The notes beneath the pieces are model-generated. The model worked only from the letters and a program-made list of their open reading frames with translations. It did not search any database and was not told the DNA's origin. From NCBI GenBank assembly GCA_009777255.1, contig WRMG01000007.1:1-46807 (forward strand): a stretch of DNA of 46,807 bases, written 5' to 3'. Of this stretch, positions 35,201-42,541 are shown piece by piece. Both the position numbers and the translations under genes were made by a program. Each line of letters opens with the position of its first letter. Within the stretch, counting starts at the first letter, position 1. The stretch comes from Oscillospiraceae bacterium. GTDB lineage: Bacteria > Bacillota > Clostridia > Oscillospirales > UBA929.

Positions 35201-35256
35201 TATACCCGTTTTGGGTATATATAAATAATATAATGTCCGTGGTGGGTAAAAGTCAA
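35201..35256 (-). promoter_or_regulatory. Promoter and repeated operator of the phage-type regulator
   Basis: On the minus strand, TTGACT (35256-35251), 18 bases and TATATT (35232-35227). Downstream, TATACCC and GGGTATA (35201-35207, 35213-35219) form a perfect inverted repeat. A related half, CCGTnnTGGGTA, recurs in the spacer near 35237-35249. This is a likely binding-site pair. Confidence 0.5.
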
Positions 35257-35353
35257 TAGGGAATTAATAAAATATGAAAAAAATGTTGGCAAGCATAAAA
35301 CAATATGATATTATATTACCTGAGTGAAACGGGATAAACAGACACAAAAAGTC

Positions 35354-35382
35354 TTGACACAGCTAAATAATTAACATATAAT
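35354..35382 (+). promoter_or_regulatory. Promoter of the coiled-coil protein gene
   Basis: TTGACA (35354-35359), 17 bases and a perfect TATAAT (35377-35382), 40 bases before the ATG at 35422. Confidence 0.7.
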
Positions 35383-35421
35383 GTGATTTAACCCAATGCA
35401 TAATGGTAAGGGGTGGACCGT

Positions 35422-36183
35422 ATGAAAAATGACTCGCCCAAGGTTTTGGGCGTATTGGAGCGTATGGGGATGGTGCGCAGGTCTGAGGAAGAGGCGGCTG
35501 AACCCGCCGGGCAAGCGGATTTGGCGGAGGAAACCGTCCTAGAGCCGCAACCCTTTGAGGACGTGGAACCGGAAGCAGAGGCGGCGGCGCCCGAGCCGGT
35601 GTTCAGCGCTGAACCCGAACCCGAGCCTGTGTACGAGCCTGTGAGTAAACCGGCGGCGTTCGCCGCGTACATCGCGGCGGAAAAAAAGGAAGATATAAAA
35701 AGCGGAGTTGGTGAGAAAATGAGCGAGGCTTCTTTCTGGGACGATTCCCCGGCGCTGAACACGGATACCGACCGGTTCATGGAGGTCGAGGACATTTACC
35801 GCGCCTTAGCCCTAAAGACCGGCGGCACGGACACGATCTATCTGGTCGAGGAGTACATGAGAACCCTGCCCGACTCGCTGCCCGCCGAGTCACGGCGCGC
35901 TATCATCATGAAAATCGTCGGCGCCTCCGGCTTCGATTTCGACAGGCTGCTCAACGACGGCATAGACCGCGTAACAAAGCTCAACGAATACGCGGCGTCG
36001 TTCGCGCAGCAGACGGACAAAATAGTCGCGCGCCACAACAGCGAGCTTGACGCGCTTGAAAAGCAGATACAGCGCGTCCGCGAGCTTATCGGGGACAGAA
36101 AAAACCTGCATAAACGTCAGTTTTTGGCCATAGAAAACGAAGCGCAGAGGCTTAAAGAGGTCCTGGACTTCGTTACAAAATAA
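35422..36183 (+). CDS. Conserved-looking acidic coiled-coil protein, function unknown
   Basis: This 253-residue protein matches no family I can name. Residues ~20-85 are a low-complexity Glu/Pro/Ala stretch. Residues ~105-190 look like a compact folded domain (DIYRALALKTGGTDTIYLVE, then ESRRAIIMKIVGASGFDFDR). Residues ~195-250 are a predicted coiled coil (NSELDALEKQIQRVRELIGD). It has no signal or membrane segment. The ATG at 35422 has AAGGGGTGG upstream. It precedes a membrane-anchored Pro-rich gene by 15 bases, so the two may act together, possibly at the envelope or septum. Confidence 0.75.
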   Translation: MKNDSPKVLGVLERMGMVRRSEEEAAEPAGQADLAEETVLEPQPFEDVEPEAEAAAPEPVFSAEPEPEPVYEPVSKPAAFAAYIAAEKKEDIKSGVGEKMSEASFWDDSPALNTDTDRFMEVEDIYRALALKTGGTDTIYLVEEYMRTLPDSLPAESRRAIIMKIVGASGFDFDRLLNDGIDRVTKLNEYAASFAQQTDKIVARHNSELDALEKQIQRVRELIGDRKNLHKRQFLAIENEAQRLKEVLDFVTK

Positions 36184-36198
36184 CTGAGCGAGGTAAAT

Positions 36199-36570
36199 AT
36201 GCGCTACGAAATAACAGGGCGCGGCCTGCTGGTACTGTCGATTCTGATTGCCGCGCTGGTATTGGGAGCTATCTCCGTTTCGGCTGCCCTCGGCAGCGGG
36301 ACGGGGCTTGACGCGCCCGATTTGCCCGTGATAGACCGCGACCCGATGCCGAGTACAGATAACAGTGAACAGTTAACAGATAACAGTGAAGGAAATGATG
36401 AAACCCCAACCCCTGAACCGGAACCTCCGACTGTTGTGACCCCAGAACCCACAGACCCTCCAATTGTTACAACCCCTGAACCCATCGAAATACCGACGCC
36501 GACACCGGCGCCCGCGACGCCCGCTCCGACGCCGGATGATTCACAGCAAACGCAGTGGTCTGAAAAATAA
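36199..36570 (+). CDS. Membrane-anchored Thr/Pro-rich protein, function unknown
   Basis: This 123-residue protein has one N-terminal helix (GRGLLVLSILIAALVLGAIS). The external tail is made almost wholly of Pro, Thr and Glu, such as EPEPPTVVTPEPTDPP, like a wall-spanning spacer. No domain follows the spacer, so the protein is either a tether or a truncated form. The stretch TDNSEQLTDNSEG is encoded by a 15-base direct repeat. It probably forms an operon with the coiled-coil gene. A hairpin terminator follows. Confidence 0.7.
   Translation: MRYEITGRGLLVLSILIAALVLGAISVSAALGSGTGLDAPDLPVIDRDPMPSTDNSEQLTDNSEGNDETPTPEPEPPTVVTPEPTDPPIVTTPEPIEIPTPTPAPATPAPTPDDSQQTQWSEK
36355..36390 (+). repeat. 15-base direct repeat inside the Pro-rich gene
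   Basis: ACAGATAACAGTGAA occurs at 36355-36369 and 36376-36390 with CAGTTA between. The composition (AACAGTTAACAG-like) differs from the GC-rich surroundings. Confidence 0.7.
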
Positions 36571-36578
36571 TAAAATAA

Positions 36579-36604
36579 ACTCCCGCACGTTCTCGTGCGG
36601 GAGT
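36579..36604. terminator. Hairpin terminator between convergent genes
   Basis: ACTCCCGCACG pairs perfectly with CGTGCGGGAGT around TTCT, followed by ATTATAT. It lies between the Pro-rich gene and putP. Confidence 0.7.
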
Positions 36605-36644
36605 ATTATATGCGGAGCGCCCTATACGCAGGGCAGGGGAGTTC

Positions 36645-38114
36645 CTAATCCGTCACCGCCATAGACCTGTCAAACAGCGCCTCGACTTCGGCGCCCGGCT
36701 TTTTACCGAGCAGCGTGACGGCAACGGCGGCTATAGTGCCCGCTATAAATCCGGGGACTATCTCATAAAGCCCCGTGCCGGACAGCGCCGGTATCGTCAG
36801 CCACATGATGTCCACGGCCGCGCCCGCCACAATTCCGGCCACCGCGCCCTCAAAGGTGAAGCGCTTCCAGAACAGCGACAGCAGGATCGCCGGCCCGAAC
36901 GCCGCGCCGAACACACCCCACGCGTTGCCGACCAGCCCCATTATTGTGCCGCTGTTCGGACTGGCGGCGATGATGACCGCCGCGACCGCAACGACGACGA
37001 CGACTATGCGTCCGACCCAGAACATCTCTTTATCCTTGGCGTTTTTGCGGAGAATCGGCTTGTAAACGTCCGCCGCGAACGCCGACGCCGACGCGAGCAG
37101 CTGCGAATCCGCAGTACTCATAGCGGCGGCAAGGATCGCGGAGAGCAAAATGCCCGATATGACGGCCGGGAAGATTTTGCGCACCATTTCAATAAACACC
37201 AGCGAGCTGTCCGCAATCCCGTCCCCGAGGAACATAAGGCCGACGCTGCCCACCGCGACGGCGAAGAGCAGTATTAGAATATTCCATGTTATGCCGATAA
37301 TCGCGCTCTTCTTCACCTCGCGCTGCGAGCGGAGCGCCATAAAGCGGATGATGATATGCGGCATACCGAAATAACCCAGCCCCCAGCCGAAGCCGGAGAG
37401 TATGTCGGCGAAGCTGTTCCAGTCCGCCTTGCCGCTCGAGAAGAAATTCCAGTAGTTCGCCGGAAACTCAACGGAGCCTGAGGCGCCGTTAAGCATCGCC
37501 AGCGCGAAGATCGGCGCTATCAGCAGCGCGCCCAGCATGAGAAGCCCCTGGAAAAAGTCCGTCCAGCAAACGGCCTTGAACCCGCCCAGAAAGGTATACG
37601 CGATGATAATAAACGCCGCTATGTACATAGCGAGCGTGCCGTCCAGACCAAGCACGGTGCTGAACAGCGTGCCGCAGGCCTTGATGCTGGCCGCGGCGTA
37701 AATGGCATAGGCGAAAAGGAAGATAACGGCGCAAATCACTTGCAGCGCCTTGCTTTTGGAGAGGAAACGGTTGGTAAGATACTGCGGCAGCGTTATCGAG
37801 TCGTCCGCCGCGATAGAGAACTTGCGCAGGCGCGGCGCCATGAAAACCCAGCTGAGGATATATCCGGCGGCAAGGCCGATAGCTATCCACGTCTGCCCCA
37901 TGCCCGCGGCATAGATCGAGGCCGGCAGCCCCATCAGCACCCACGCGCTCATGTCCGAGGCGCCCGCCGAAAGCGCGGTCACCCATGGTCCCATCTGCCG
38001 CCCGCCGAGGAAATAATCCTTTTCGCCGCCCTTTGTGCGGAAAAAGAAGTACACCCCGATGCCCAGCATGATGACGAGATAGATGATAAATACCGTAAGC
38101 TCCGTGTAATTCAT
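36645..38114 (-). CDS. putP: Sodium/proline symporter
   Basis: This 489-residue, 13-helix member of the sodium:solute symporter family imports proline with Na+. Recognised stretches are DYFLGGRQMGPWVTALSAGASDM (read as two overlapping motifs), GLPASIYAAGMGQTWIAIGL and FGMPHIIIRFMA, characteristic of PutP. The length is normal. It has its own promoter and an 88-base region before the ATG with a GC-rich palindrome (GGCGGCCGCC). No proline catabolic gene is nearby, so uptake for osmoprotection or protein synthesis is likely. Confidence 0.93.
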   Translation of the reverse strand: MNYTELTVFIIYLVIMLGIGVYFFFRTKGGEKDYFLGGRQMGPWVTALSAGASDMSAWVLMGLPASIYAAGMGQTWIAIGLAAGYILSWVFMAPRLRKFSIAADDSITLPQYLTNRFLSKSKALQVICAVIFLFAYAIYAAASIKACGTLFSTVLGLDGTLAMYIAAFIIIAYTFLGGFKAVCWTDFFQGLLMLGALLIAPIFALAMLNGASGSVEFPANYWNFFSSGKADWNSFADILSGFGWGLGYFGMPHIIIRFMALRSQREVKKSAIIGITWNILILLFAVAVGSVGLMFLGDGIADSSLVFIEMVRKIFPAVISGILLSAILAAAMSTADSQLLASASAFAADVYKPILRKNAKDKEMFWVGRIVVVVVAVAAVIIAASPNSGTIMGLVGNAWGVFGAAFGPAILLSLFWKRFTFEGAVAGIVAGAAVDIMWLTIPALSGTGLYEIVPGFIAGTIAAVAVTLLGKKPGAEVEALFDRSMAVTD

Positions 38115-38179
38115 GATTTTGCTCCCCTTCGTTATTGTAACATTTACGGCGGCCGCCGCGCGTTCCCGCCATTTTATAC

Positions 38180-38208
38180 ATTATATATGGATAATTATAA
38201 AATTGCAA
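38180..38208 (-). promoter_or_regulatory. putP promoter
   Basis: On the minus strand, TTGCAA (38208-38203), 17 bases and TATAAT (38185-38180). Confidence 0.65.
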
Positions 38209-38333
38209 GCAAAAAAATTCCCCTCCGCTGATATTACTGATACCGTCAAAAAGAAAACGGTACCGCGTCTTACAGTCGGTATGCTAATCGTCCGGGGCCT
38301 GACATAAAAATTGCGGCCCTGAAAAACTTTTGA

Positions 38334-38362
38334 TTGACACGGGAAATAATTTCATATATAAT
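38334..38362 (+). promoter_or_regulatory. pckG promoter
   Basis: A perfect TTGACA (38334-38339), 17 bases and a perfect TATAAT (38357-38362). It fits a highly expressed gene. Upstream (38235-38325) two loose inverted repeats are visible (ACCGT/ACGGT and GGGGCC/GGCCC) with no assigned role. Confidence 0.75.
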
Positions 38363-38410
38363 AAACTTTGAAATATTTTTTCAATTTCAAATACAGGGAG
38401 GAGCAAACAA

Positions 38411-40210
38411 ATGATTTCAATTTCCAACAAAAAGCTCGACGCATGGATCAAAGAAGTGGCCGATATGTGTCAGCCGGACGAGGTTTATCTCTGCGACGGC
38501 ACAAAGGAAGAGTACCAGAAAATGCTTGATATAATGGTGGAAGCCGGTTTGGGCACACCGTTAAATCCCGAAAAGCGCCCGGGATGCTACCTGTTCAGAA
38601 GCCATCCCTCCGACGTGGCGCGCGCCGAAAAGCGCACCTTTATCGCCTCCAAGAATAAAGAGGACGCCGGCCCCACAAACAACTGGATTGATCCGGACGA
38701 ACTCAAAAAGTCCATGACGGAGCTTTACACCGGCTGCATGAAGGGCCGCACAATGTACGTTATACCCTTCTCGATGGGCCCCATCGGCTCCCCCATATCC
38801 AAAATCGGCGTGGAAATCACCGACAGCCCATACGTCGTGTTCAACATGTATATAATGACCCGTATCGGTACGGCGGTGCTGGGCGCCCTCGGCGAGGACG
38901 GCGAATTTGTCAAATGCCTGCACTCCGTCGGCCAGCCGCTCGGCCCGGGCGAGGTTGACAAGGAATGGCCCTGCATCCCCAACGTTGACGAAAAATACAT
39001 CAGCCACTTCCCCGAAGAGCGCATGATCTGGTCCATCGGCTCCGGCTACGGCGGCAACGCCCTGCTCGGCAAGAAATGCTTCGCGCTCAGAATCGCCGGC
39101 GTCCAGGCGCGCGACGAGGGCTGGCTGGCCGAGCATATGCTCATCCTCAAGCTGACAAACCCCAAGGGCGAGTCATACTACGTCTGCGGCGCGTTCCCAA
39201 GCGCCTGCGGCAAAACCAACCTCGCCATGCTCCAACCGTCGTTCCCGGGCTGGAAGGTCGAAACCATCGGCGACGACATCGCGTGGATGAAGTTCGGCGA
39301 GGACGGCAGGCTCTATGCCATCAACCCCGAATCGGGCTTCTTCGGCGTCGTCCCCGGCACCTCGATGCAGTCCAACCCCAACGCCATGACGCAGATCCAA
39401 AAGAATACGATATTCACCAACGTCGGCCTTACCGACGACGGGGATGTATGGTGGGAGGGCAGCGGAATCCCCGCCCCCGATCACCTCATCGACTGGAAGG
39501 GCAACGACTGGACCCCGGATTCGGGAACCCCGGCCGCCCACGCCAACGCCCGCTTCACAACGCCCGCGGCCCAATGCCCGGTCATCGCGCCCGAGTGGGA
39601 GGACCCGGCCGGCGTGCCGATCTCGGCCATCCTTGTCGGCGGCCGCCGCAAGACCACGATCCCGTTGGTAAACGAGAGCGTTGACTGGAACCACGGCATT
39701 TTCCTCGGCTCGATCATGGGCTCTGAGATCACCACCGCCGACATCACCGACAAAGTCGGTCAGGTCAGGCGCGACCCGTTTGCGATGCTGCCGTTCATGG
39801 GCTATCACATGGGCGACTACCTGCAGCACTGGCTCGACATCGGCAAAAAGACCGACGCCTGCAAGCTGCCCAGAATATACTTCGTCAACTGGTTCCGCAA
39901 AAACGAAGAGGGCAAATTCATATGGCCCGGCTACGGCGAGAACAGCCGCGTGCTGAAATGGATCGTTGACAGGCTCTCCGGCGACGCCGAGGTCGTAAAC
40001 ACACCTATCGGCAACCTCCCGACGCTTGACGGCATCGACCTTAACGGCATCAACATAGGCGAAGCCGAAATGACGGAGCTGTTGAAAATTGATAAAGAGG
40101 CGTGGCTGGCTGAAATCGAATCCATCAAGGAAAATTACAAGAGCTACGGCGACAGGCTGCCCAAGGAACTGGCGGAAGAGCTTGCCAAGCTGGAAGCGAA
40201 ATTAGCGTAA
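38411..40210 (+). CDS. pckG: Phosphoenolpyruvate carboxykinase (GTP)
   Basis: This 599-residue enzyme converts oxaloacetate plus GTP to PEP, or in fermenters PEP plus CO2 plus GDP to oxaloacetate. It is the GTP type, shown by [13 protein letters not shown] with the reactive Cys at residue 266, [20 protein letters not shown] and the nucleotide region [20 protein letters not shown]. The ATP-type signature is absent. Codons are strongly biased to C-ending forms compared with neighbours, a sign of high expression. An AGGGAGGAG ribosome site and near-consensus promoter agree with that. Confidence 0.97.
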   Translation: MISISNKKLDAWIKEVADMCQPDEVYLCDGTKEEYQKMLDIMVEAGLGTPLNPEKRPGCYLFRSHPSDVARAEKRTFIASKNKEDAGPTNNWIDPDELKKSMTELYTGCMKGRTMYVIPFSMGPIGSPISKIGVEITDSPYVVFNMYIMTRIGTAVLGALGEDGEFVKCLHSVGQPLGPGEVDKEWPCIPNVDEKYISHFPEERMIWSIGSGYGGNALLGKKCFALRIAGVQARDEGWLAEHMLILKLTNPKGESYYVCGAFPSACGKTNLAMLQPSFPGWKVETIGDDIAWMKFGEDGRLYAINPESGFFGVVPGTSMQSNPNAMTQIQKNTIFTNVGLTDDGDVWWEGSGIPAPDHLIDWKGNDWTPDSGTPAAHANARFTTPAAQCPVIAPEWEDPAGVPISAILVGGRRKTTIPLVNESVDWNHGIFLGSIMGSEITTADITDKVGQVRRDPFAMLPFMGYHMGDYLQHWLDIGKKTDACKLPRIYFVNWFRKNEEGKFIWPGYGENSRVLKWIVDRLSGDAEVVNTPIGNLPTLDGIDLNGINIGEAEMTELLKIDKEAWLAEIESIKENYKSYGDRLPKELAEELAKLEAKLA

Positions 40211-40221
40211 TAAAGCCGAAT

Positions 40222-40247
40222 CAATCCCCGCCTTCCGGCGGGGATTG
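40222..40247 (+). terminator. Stem-loop after pckG
   Basis: CAATCCCCGCC pairs perfectly with GGCGGGGATTG around TTCC. No long T-run follows, so part of the transcript may continue into the next gene. Confidence 0.6.
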
Positions 40248-40268
40248 TATGCTCAGGGGGTTTGTACA

Positions 40269-40655
40269 GTGGACAGTAATAAACAGACCGAGTTTACCGA
40301 GCGCCGTAGAAAGAAAGACTGGATAGTGCGCGCGGTCTCCGTCACAGGCGTTATCGGCTGGATAAGCGCCGCCGCCGCCGTTTTGCTGCTGGACGCCGCG
40401 CGTCCGGCGCAGGAAACCGTGGTAACGCGGTTCTTCGGCACCAGAGTAGTATCTTACTGGAACCCGCTTTTCCTGCGGCTGTCTTATATCGCGGGCGTCG
40501 AGGTGTTTCTTTTATGCCTGCTGGGGTTCATGTTCAACCTGATGCGCCGCCGCAGAAAAACGGACCGGTTAAACAATTCCATTATTATACTGTGGGTAAT
40601 ATCCGTCACTTTTCTGATAATAATGACAATCAGATTCGGCTATCTGATCTTCTGA
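40269..40655 (+). CDS. Small membrane protein, function unknown
   Basis: This 128-residue protein has a charged N-terminus (NKQTEFTERRRKKDW) and three predicted helices (about residues 23-45, 66-90 and 103-125), with a basic cytoplasmic loop RRRRKTDR. I recognise no family. The start is a GTG with GGGGG eight bases upstream; the track start lies within the pckG terminator hairpin. It may be cotranscribed with pckG by read-through. Its last codons are copied in the duplicated segment just downstream. Confidence 0.6.
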   Translation: MDSNKQTEFTERRRKKDWIVRAVSVTGVIGWISAAAAVLLLDAARPAQETVVTRFFGTRVVSYWNPLFLRLSYIAGVEVFLLCLLGFMFNLMRRRRKTDRLNNSIIILWVISVTFLIIMTIRFGYLIF

Positions 40656-40746
40656 TCCCCTTGCCCTCTTTCGTAAAGAGGGTGGCCCCGCGGGGCCGGG
40701 TGTTTTATCCCCGCCCGCCAGATTCGGCTATCTGATCTTCTGATCC
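40631..40746 (+). repeat. 28-base direct repeat flanking a GC-rich palindromic segment
   Basis: CAGATTCGGCTATCTGATCT plus eight more bases is identical at 40631-40658 and 40719-40746. The first copy encodes the end of the membrane protein; the second is intergenic. The 60 bases between contain CCCTCTTT/AAAGAGGG and GGCCCCGCGGGGCC palindromes. The 88-base period looks like a partial tandem duplication associated with a small palindromic element. Confidence 0.8.
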
Positions 40747-40760
40747 AATCCGGAACTCTG

Positions 40761-40882
40761 TTGACAAAACAGATTTTACATGTTATCATAAATACAGAGA
40801 TGAATCCGCCGCTTCGACGGCAACGCGTTCCTGGGCAAAAAGCCCCTGACTTTGCTAGAGTGAGGGGGGCTTTTTGCTTTTA
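40761..40882 (+). ncRNA. Putative short RNA opposing the 26-residue peptide gene (with promoter)
   Basis: TTGACA (40761-40766), 17 bases and TATCAT (40784-40789) predict a start near 40796. About 85 bases later comes a strong hairpin, GCAAAAAGCCCC (40835-40846) with GGGGGCTTTTTGC (40865-40877), followed by TTTTA. The RNA has no useful ORF. Its 3' end is complementary to the 3' end of the peptide mRNA on the other strand, because both use the same hairpin. Its 5' end carries a 30-base motif also found in the peptide mRNA leader. A type I antitoxin-like role is inferred. Confidence 0.55.
40835..40881. terminator. Shared bidirectional terminator of the peptide/short RNA locus
   Basis: AAAAAGCCCC and GGGGGGCTTTTT arms work in both directions because the A-tract pairs with the T-tract. 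It ends the rightward short RNA and, six bases after the peptide stop, the leftward mRNA. Confidence 0.75.
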
Positions 40883-40886
40883 TGTT

Positions 40887-40967
40887 TTAACGGTGCTTCC
40901 GAATTTCGGTGAGCAGTTTCCGTAATTCCGTCAAAAAAGATGTAACAGCTTTGACAAAACCCATCAT
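40887..40967 (-). CDS. 26-residue amphipathic peptide, candidate type I toxin
   Basis: This ORF is too short for the ORF track. Two adjacent ATGs follow a full-strength ribosome site, GAGGAGGTGATTTGC. The product begins MMGFVKAVTSFLTELRK and ends in Arg/Lys/His. Hydrophobic and basic residues alternate as in a single amphipathic helix, similar in character to membrane-active peptides such as phenol-soluble modulins. Upstream, TGATATACA at 41050-41042 is an extended -10 overlapping the folD stop, which would start a ~200-base mRNA near 41035. The stop lies next to the shared terminator. No known toxin family was recognised. Confidence 0.6.
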   Translation of the reverse strand: MMGFVKAVTSFLTELRKLLTEIRKHR

Positions 40968-41047
40968 TGCAAATCACCTCCTCTACCGTAGCACTCTATG
41001 GTAAAGGAATGCGTCGCCGCCGAAACGGCGGATTTTTTATTTGTATA

Positions 41048-41893
41048 TCATCCCTTCGTCTGCCTCCGCGCCGCCTCCACAACATGCTTTACAAGCACCG
41101 CCGTGGTCACGCTACCGACCCCGCCCGGCACGGGCGTATACGCCTCGGCCTCAGAACCTTCTATAACCACGTCGCCGCTCAGCTTGCCGTCCTCGCCGAC
41201 ATGGATCCCCACGTCAACAACGGTCTGCCCGGGCGCGATAAACGACGGCTCCACCACGCCCTTAACGCCCGCGGCGACTATCAGCAGCTCCGCCTCGCGG
41301 CATATATCGCGCAGCCCCAGCGTCCGCGTATGGCAAACCGTCACCGTCGCGTGGCGGTTCAGCAGCAGCATTGACACGGGCTTGCCGACCGACAGGCTGC
41401 GCCCCACCACGACCGCGCGTTTCCCCGCGAAGCCGTAGTTGTAATACTCCAGAAGCTCGATACACGCCTGCGCCGTACAGGGCGGAAACCCGGCGCTGTA
41501 TCCGGCGAACACGCCGCCCAAAGATACGGTTGTTATGCCGTCCACATCCTTTTCGGGGCTCAGCGCGGCGCAAACGGCGGCCTCGTCGATGTGCTTCGGC
41601 AGCGGCCGCAGAATCAAAACGCCGTGTACCGAACCGTCCTGATTCAGCCAGTCTATCATTGCGATAACGGCCTCCTGCGTCGCGGACCCGGGCAGCGTCA
41701 CCTGTTTAACGGCGACGCCCGTCTTGCCGCAGCGCTTGACGGCCGCGTTCTCATACGCTATATCGTCGGGATTCTCGCCCACCCTGACGACGGCAAGGCG
41801 CGGCGTCACGCCCTCCAGCTCCAGCTGCGCCGCGTCCGCGTTGACGTGGGCGGTTATATAATCGGCCGCCGGCGCGCCTCTCAACCGCACCAT
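41048..41893 (-). CDS. folD: FolD-like methylene-tetrahydrofolate dehydrogenase with altered cyclohydrolase site
   Basis: This 281-residue member of the FolD family normally carries both NAD(P)-dependent methylene-THF dehydrogenase and methenyl-THF cyclohydrolase activity. The folate and nucleotide parts are clear: KDVDGI, GFPPCTAQACIELLEYY, VVVGRSLSVGKPVSMLL and TPVPGGVGSVTTAVL. Aligned to E. coli FolD, the Tyr of the Y-x-x-x-K motif is kept (AYENAAVKRC), but the catalytic Lys is Ala. The Gln of LVQLPLP is Leu (LILRPLP). The Asp of KDVDG remains. Loss of Lys and Gln predicts loss of cyclohydrolase activity. It overlaps fchA, a dedicated cyclohydrolase family gene, by 13 bases. Confidence 0.9.
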   Translation of the reverse strand: MVRLRGAPAADYITAHVNADAAQLELEGVTPRLAVVRVGENPDDIAYENAAVKRCGKTGVAVKQVTLPGSATQEAVIAMIDWLNQDGSVHGVLILRPLPKHIDEAAVCAALSPEKDVDGITTVSLGGVFAGYSAGFPPCTAQACIELLEYYNYGFAGKRAVVVGRSLSVGKPVSMLLLNRHATVTVCHTRTLGLRDICREAELLIVAAGVKGVVEPSFIAPGQTVVDVGIHVGEDGKLSGDVVIEGSEAEAYTPVPGGVGSVTTAVLVKHVVEAARRQTKG

Positions 41894-42453
41894 TGTTCCA
41901 CCATCCCATGCGCGAGCCTGTCCGTTTCAGAGGCCTTTTCCCTGTCCTTCATCAGCTTTGTGTTAATAAACACGTTGAACGACGCGGACTTTATCGCCGC
42001 CTTGCACAGTATCTCGCCCGCGTAGACGTCCGAAATCGCCATCTTCGCGCCCCGCTCCCTCAGCACGGGAAACAGCTCCATGACCTCCGCGCACACGCGC
42101 ATAATCTCAAGCGGCGGCCCGCACGCGCTGAGCAGCGCCGTCTCCAGCGTTATAACGCGCCCGGGCGCGTCCTTGGGAATCTTATAGGCGGCGGCCAGCG
42201 GCGCGAAAACCGCGGCGTCCTCGTCCGCAAGCTCCAAGAGCCGCGATTGCAGCTGATCGGTCCGCGCCTTTATCTCCTCCATCTCGTCGTGGACGTCCCC
42301 GTGCCGTTCGGACAAAAGCGTCAGGCTTGACACCATGCCCGCCAGCGCGGCGCCCACGGCGCCGGTCACGGCGGACGCCCCGCCCCCGCCCGGCACGGGC
42401 TTTGAGCTTGAAAGCGCCTCGATAAACTCGGATAGCTTTAAGTCGGCGATCAT
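41881..42453 (-). CDS. fchA: Methenyltetrahydrofolate cyclohydrolase / cyclodeaminase (FchA)
   Basis: This is a 190-residue all-helical member of the formiminotransferase-cyclodeaminase family. Key stretches are SKPVPGGGGASAVTGAVGAAL near the N-terminus and SDVYAGEILCKAAIKSASFN near the end. In Clostridia, FchA opens methenyl-THF to formyl-THF. The ATG at 42453 follows GGAGG and gives the normal N-terminus (MIADLKLSEFIEAL). It is translationally coupled to the FolD variant. The promoter (TTGGAT, 17 bases, TACTAT at 42508-42480) lies directly upstream. Confidence 0.9.
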   Translation of the reverse strand: MIADLKLSEFIEALSSSKPVPGGGGASAVTGAVGAALAGMVSSLTLLSERHGDVHDEMEEIKARTDQLQSRLLELADEDAAVFAPLAAAYKIPKDAPGRVITLETALLSACGPPLEIMRVCAEVMELFPVLRERGAKMAISDVYAGEILCKAAIKSASFNVFINTKLMKDREKASETDRLAHGMVEQWCG

Positions 42454-42479
42454 AAATAATGTCCTCCCCGCGATAATAT

Positions 42480-42508
42480 ATAGTATTTTTTTAGATGTTG
42501 TCATCCAA
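42480..42508 (-). promoter_or_regulatory. fchA-folD promoter
   Basis: On the minus strand, TTGGAT (42508-42503), 17 bases and TACTAT (42485-42480), about 27 bases before the fchA start. Confidence 0.5.
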
Positions 42509-42541
42509 CGTTGATTAATGTATAAAATGCTTATGCTATTT

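Larger units (their letters stand above)
40803..41034. repeat. 30-base inverted repeat bounding the peptide/short RNA locus
   Basis: The left arm (40803-40832) and the reverse complement of 41005-41034 agree at 26 of 30 positions; the differences fall at positions 10, 15, 20 and 25. Each arm is itself a hairpin (CCGCCG-TTT-CGGCGG on the right). On the plus strand the right arm plus TTTTTT also reads as a terminator at 41017-41038. The arms could be ends of a small mobile element or matching 5' structures of two convergent RNAs. Confidence 0.7.

Noticed and set aside
40514-40735. 73-codon plus-strand ORF across the duplicated segment
   Set aside because: It is out of frame with the membrane protein, runs through palindromic repeat DNA and has no start signal.
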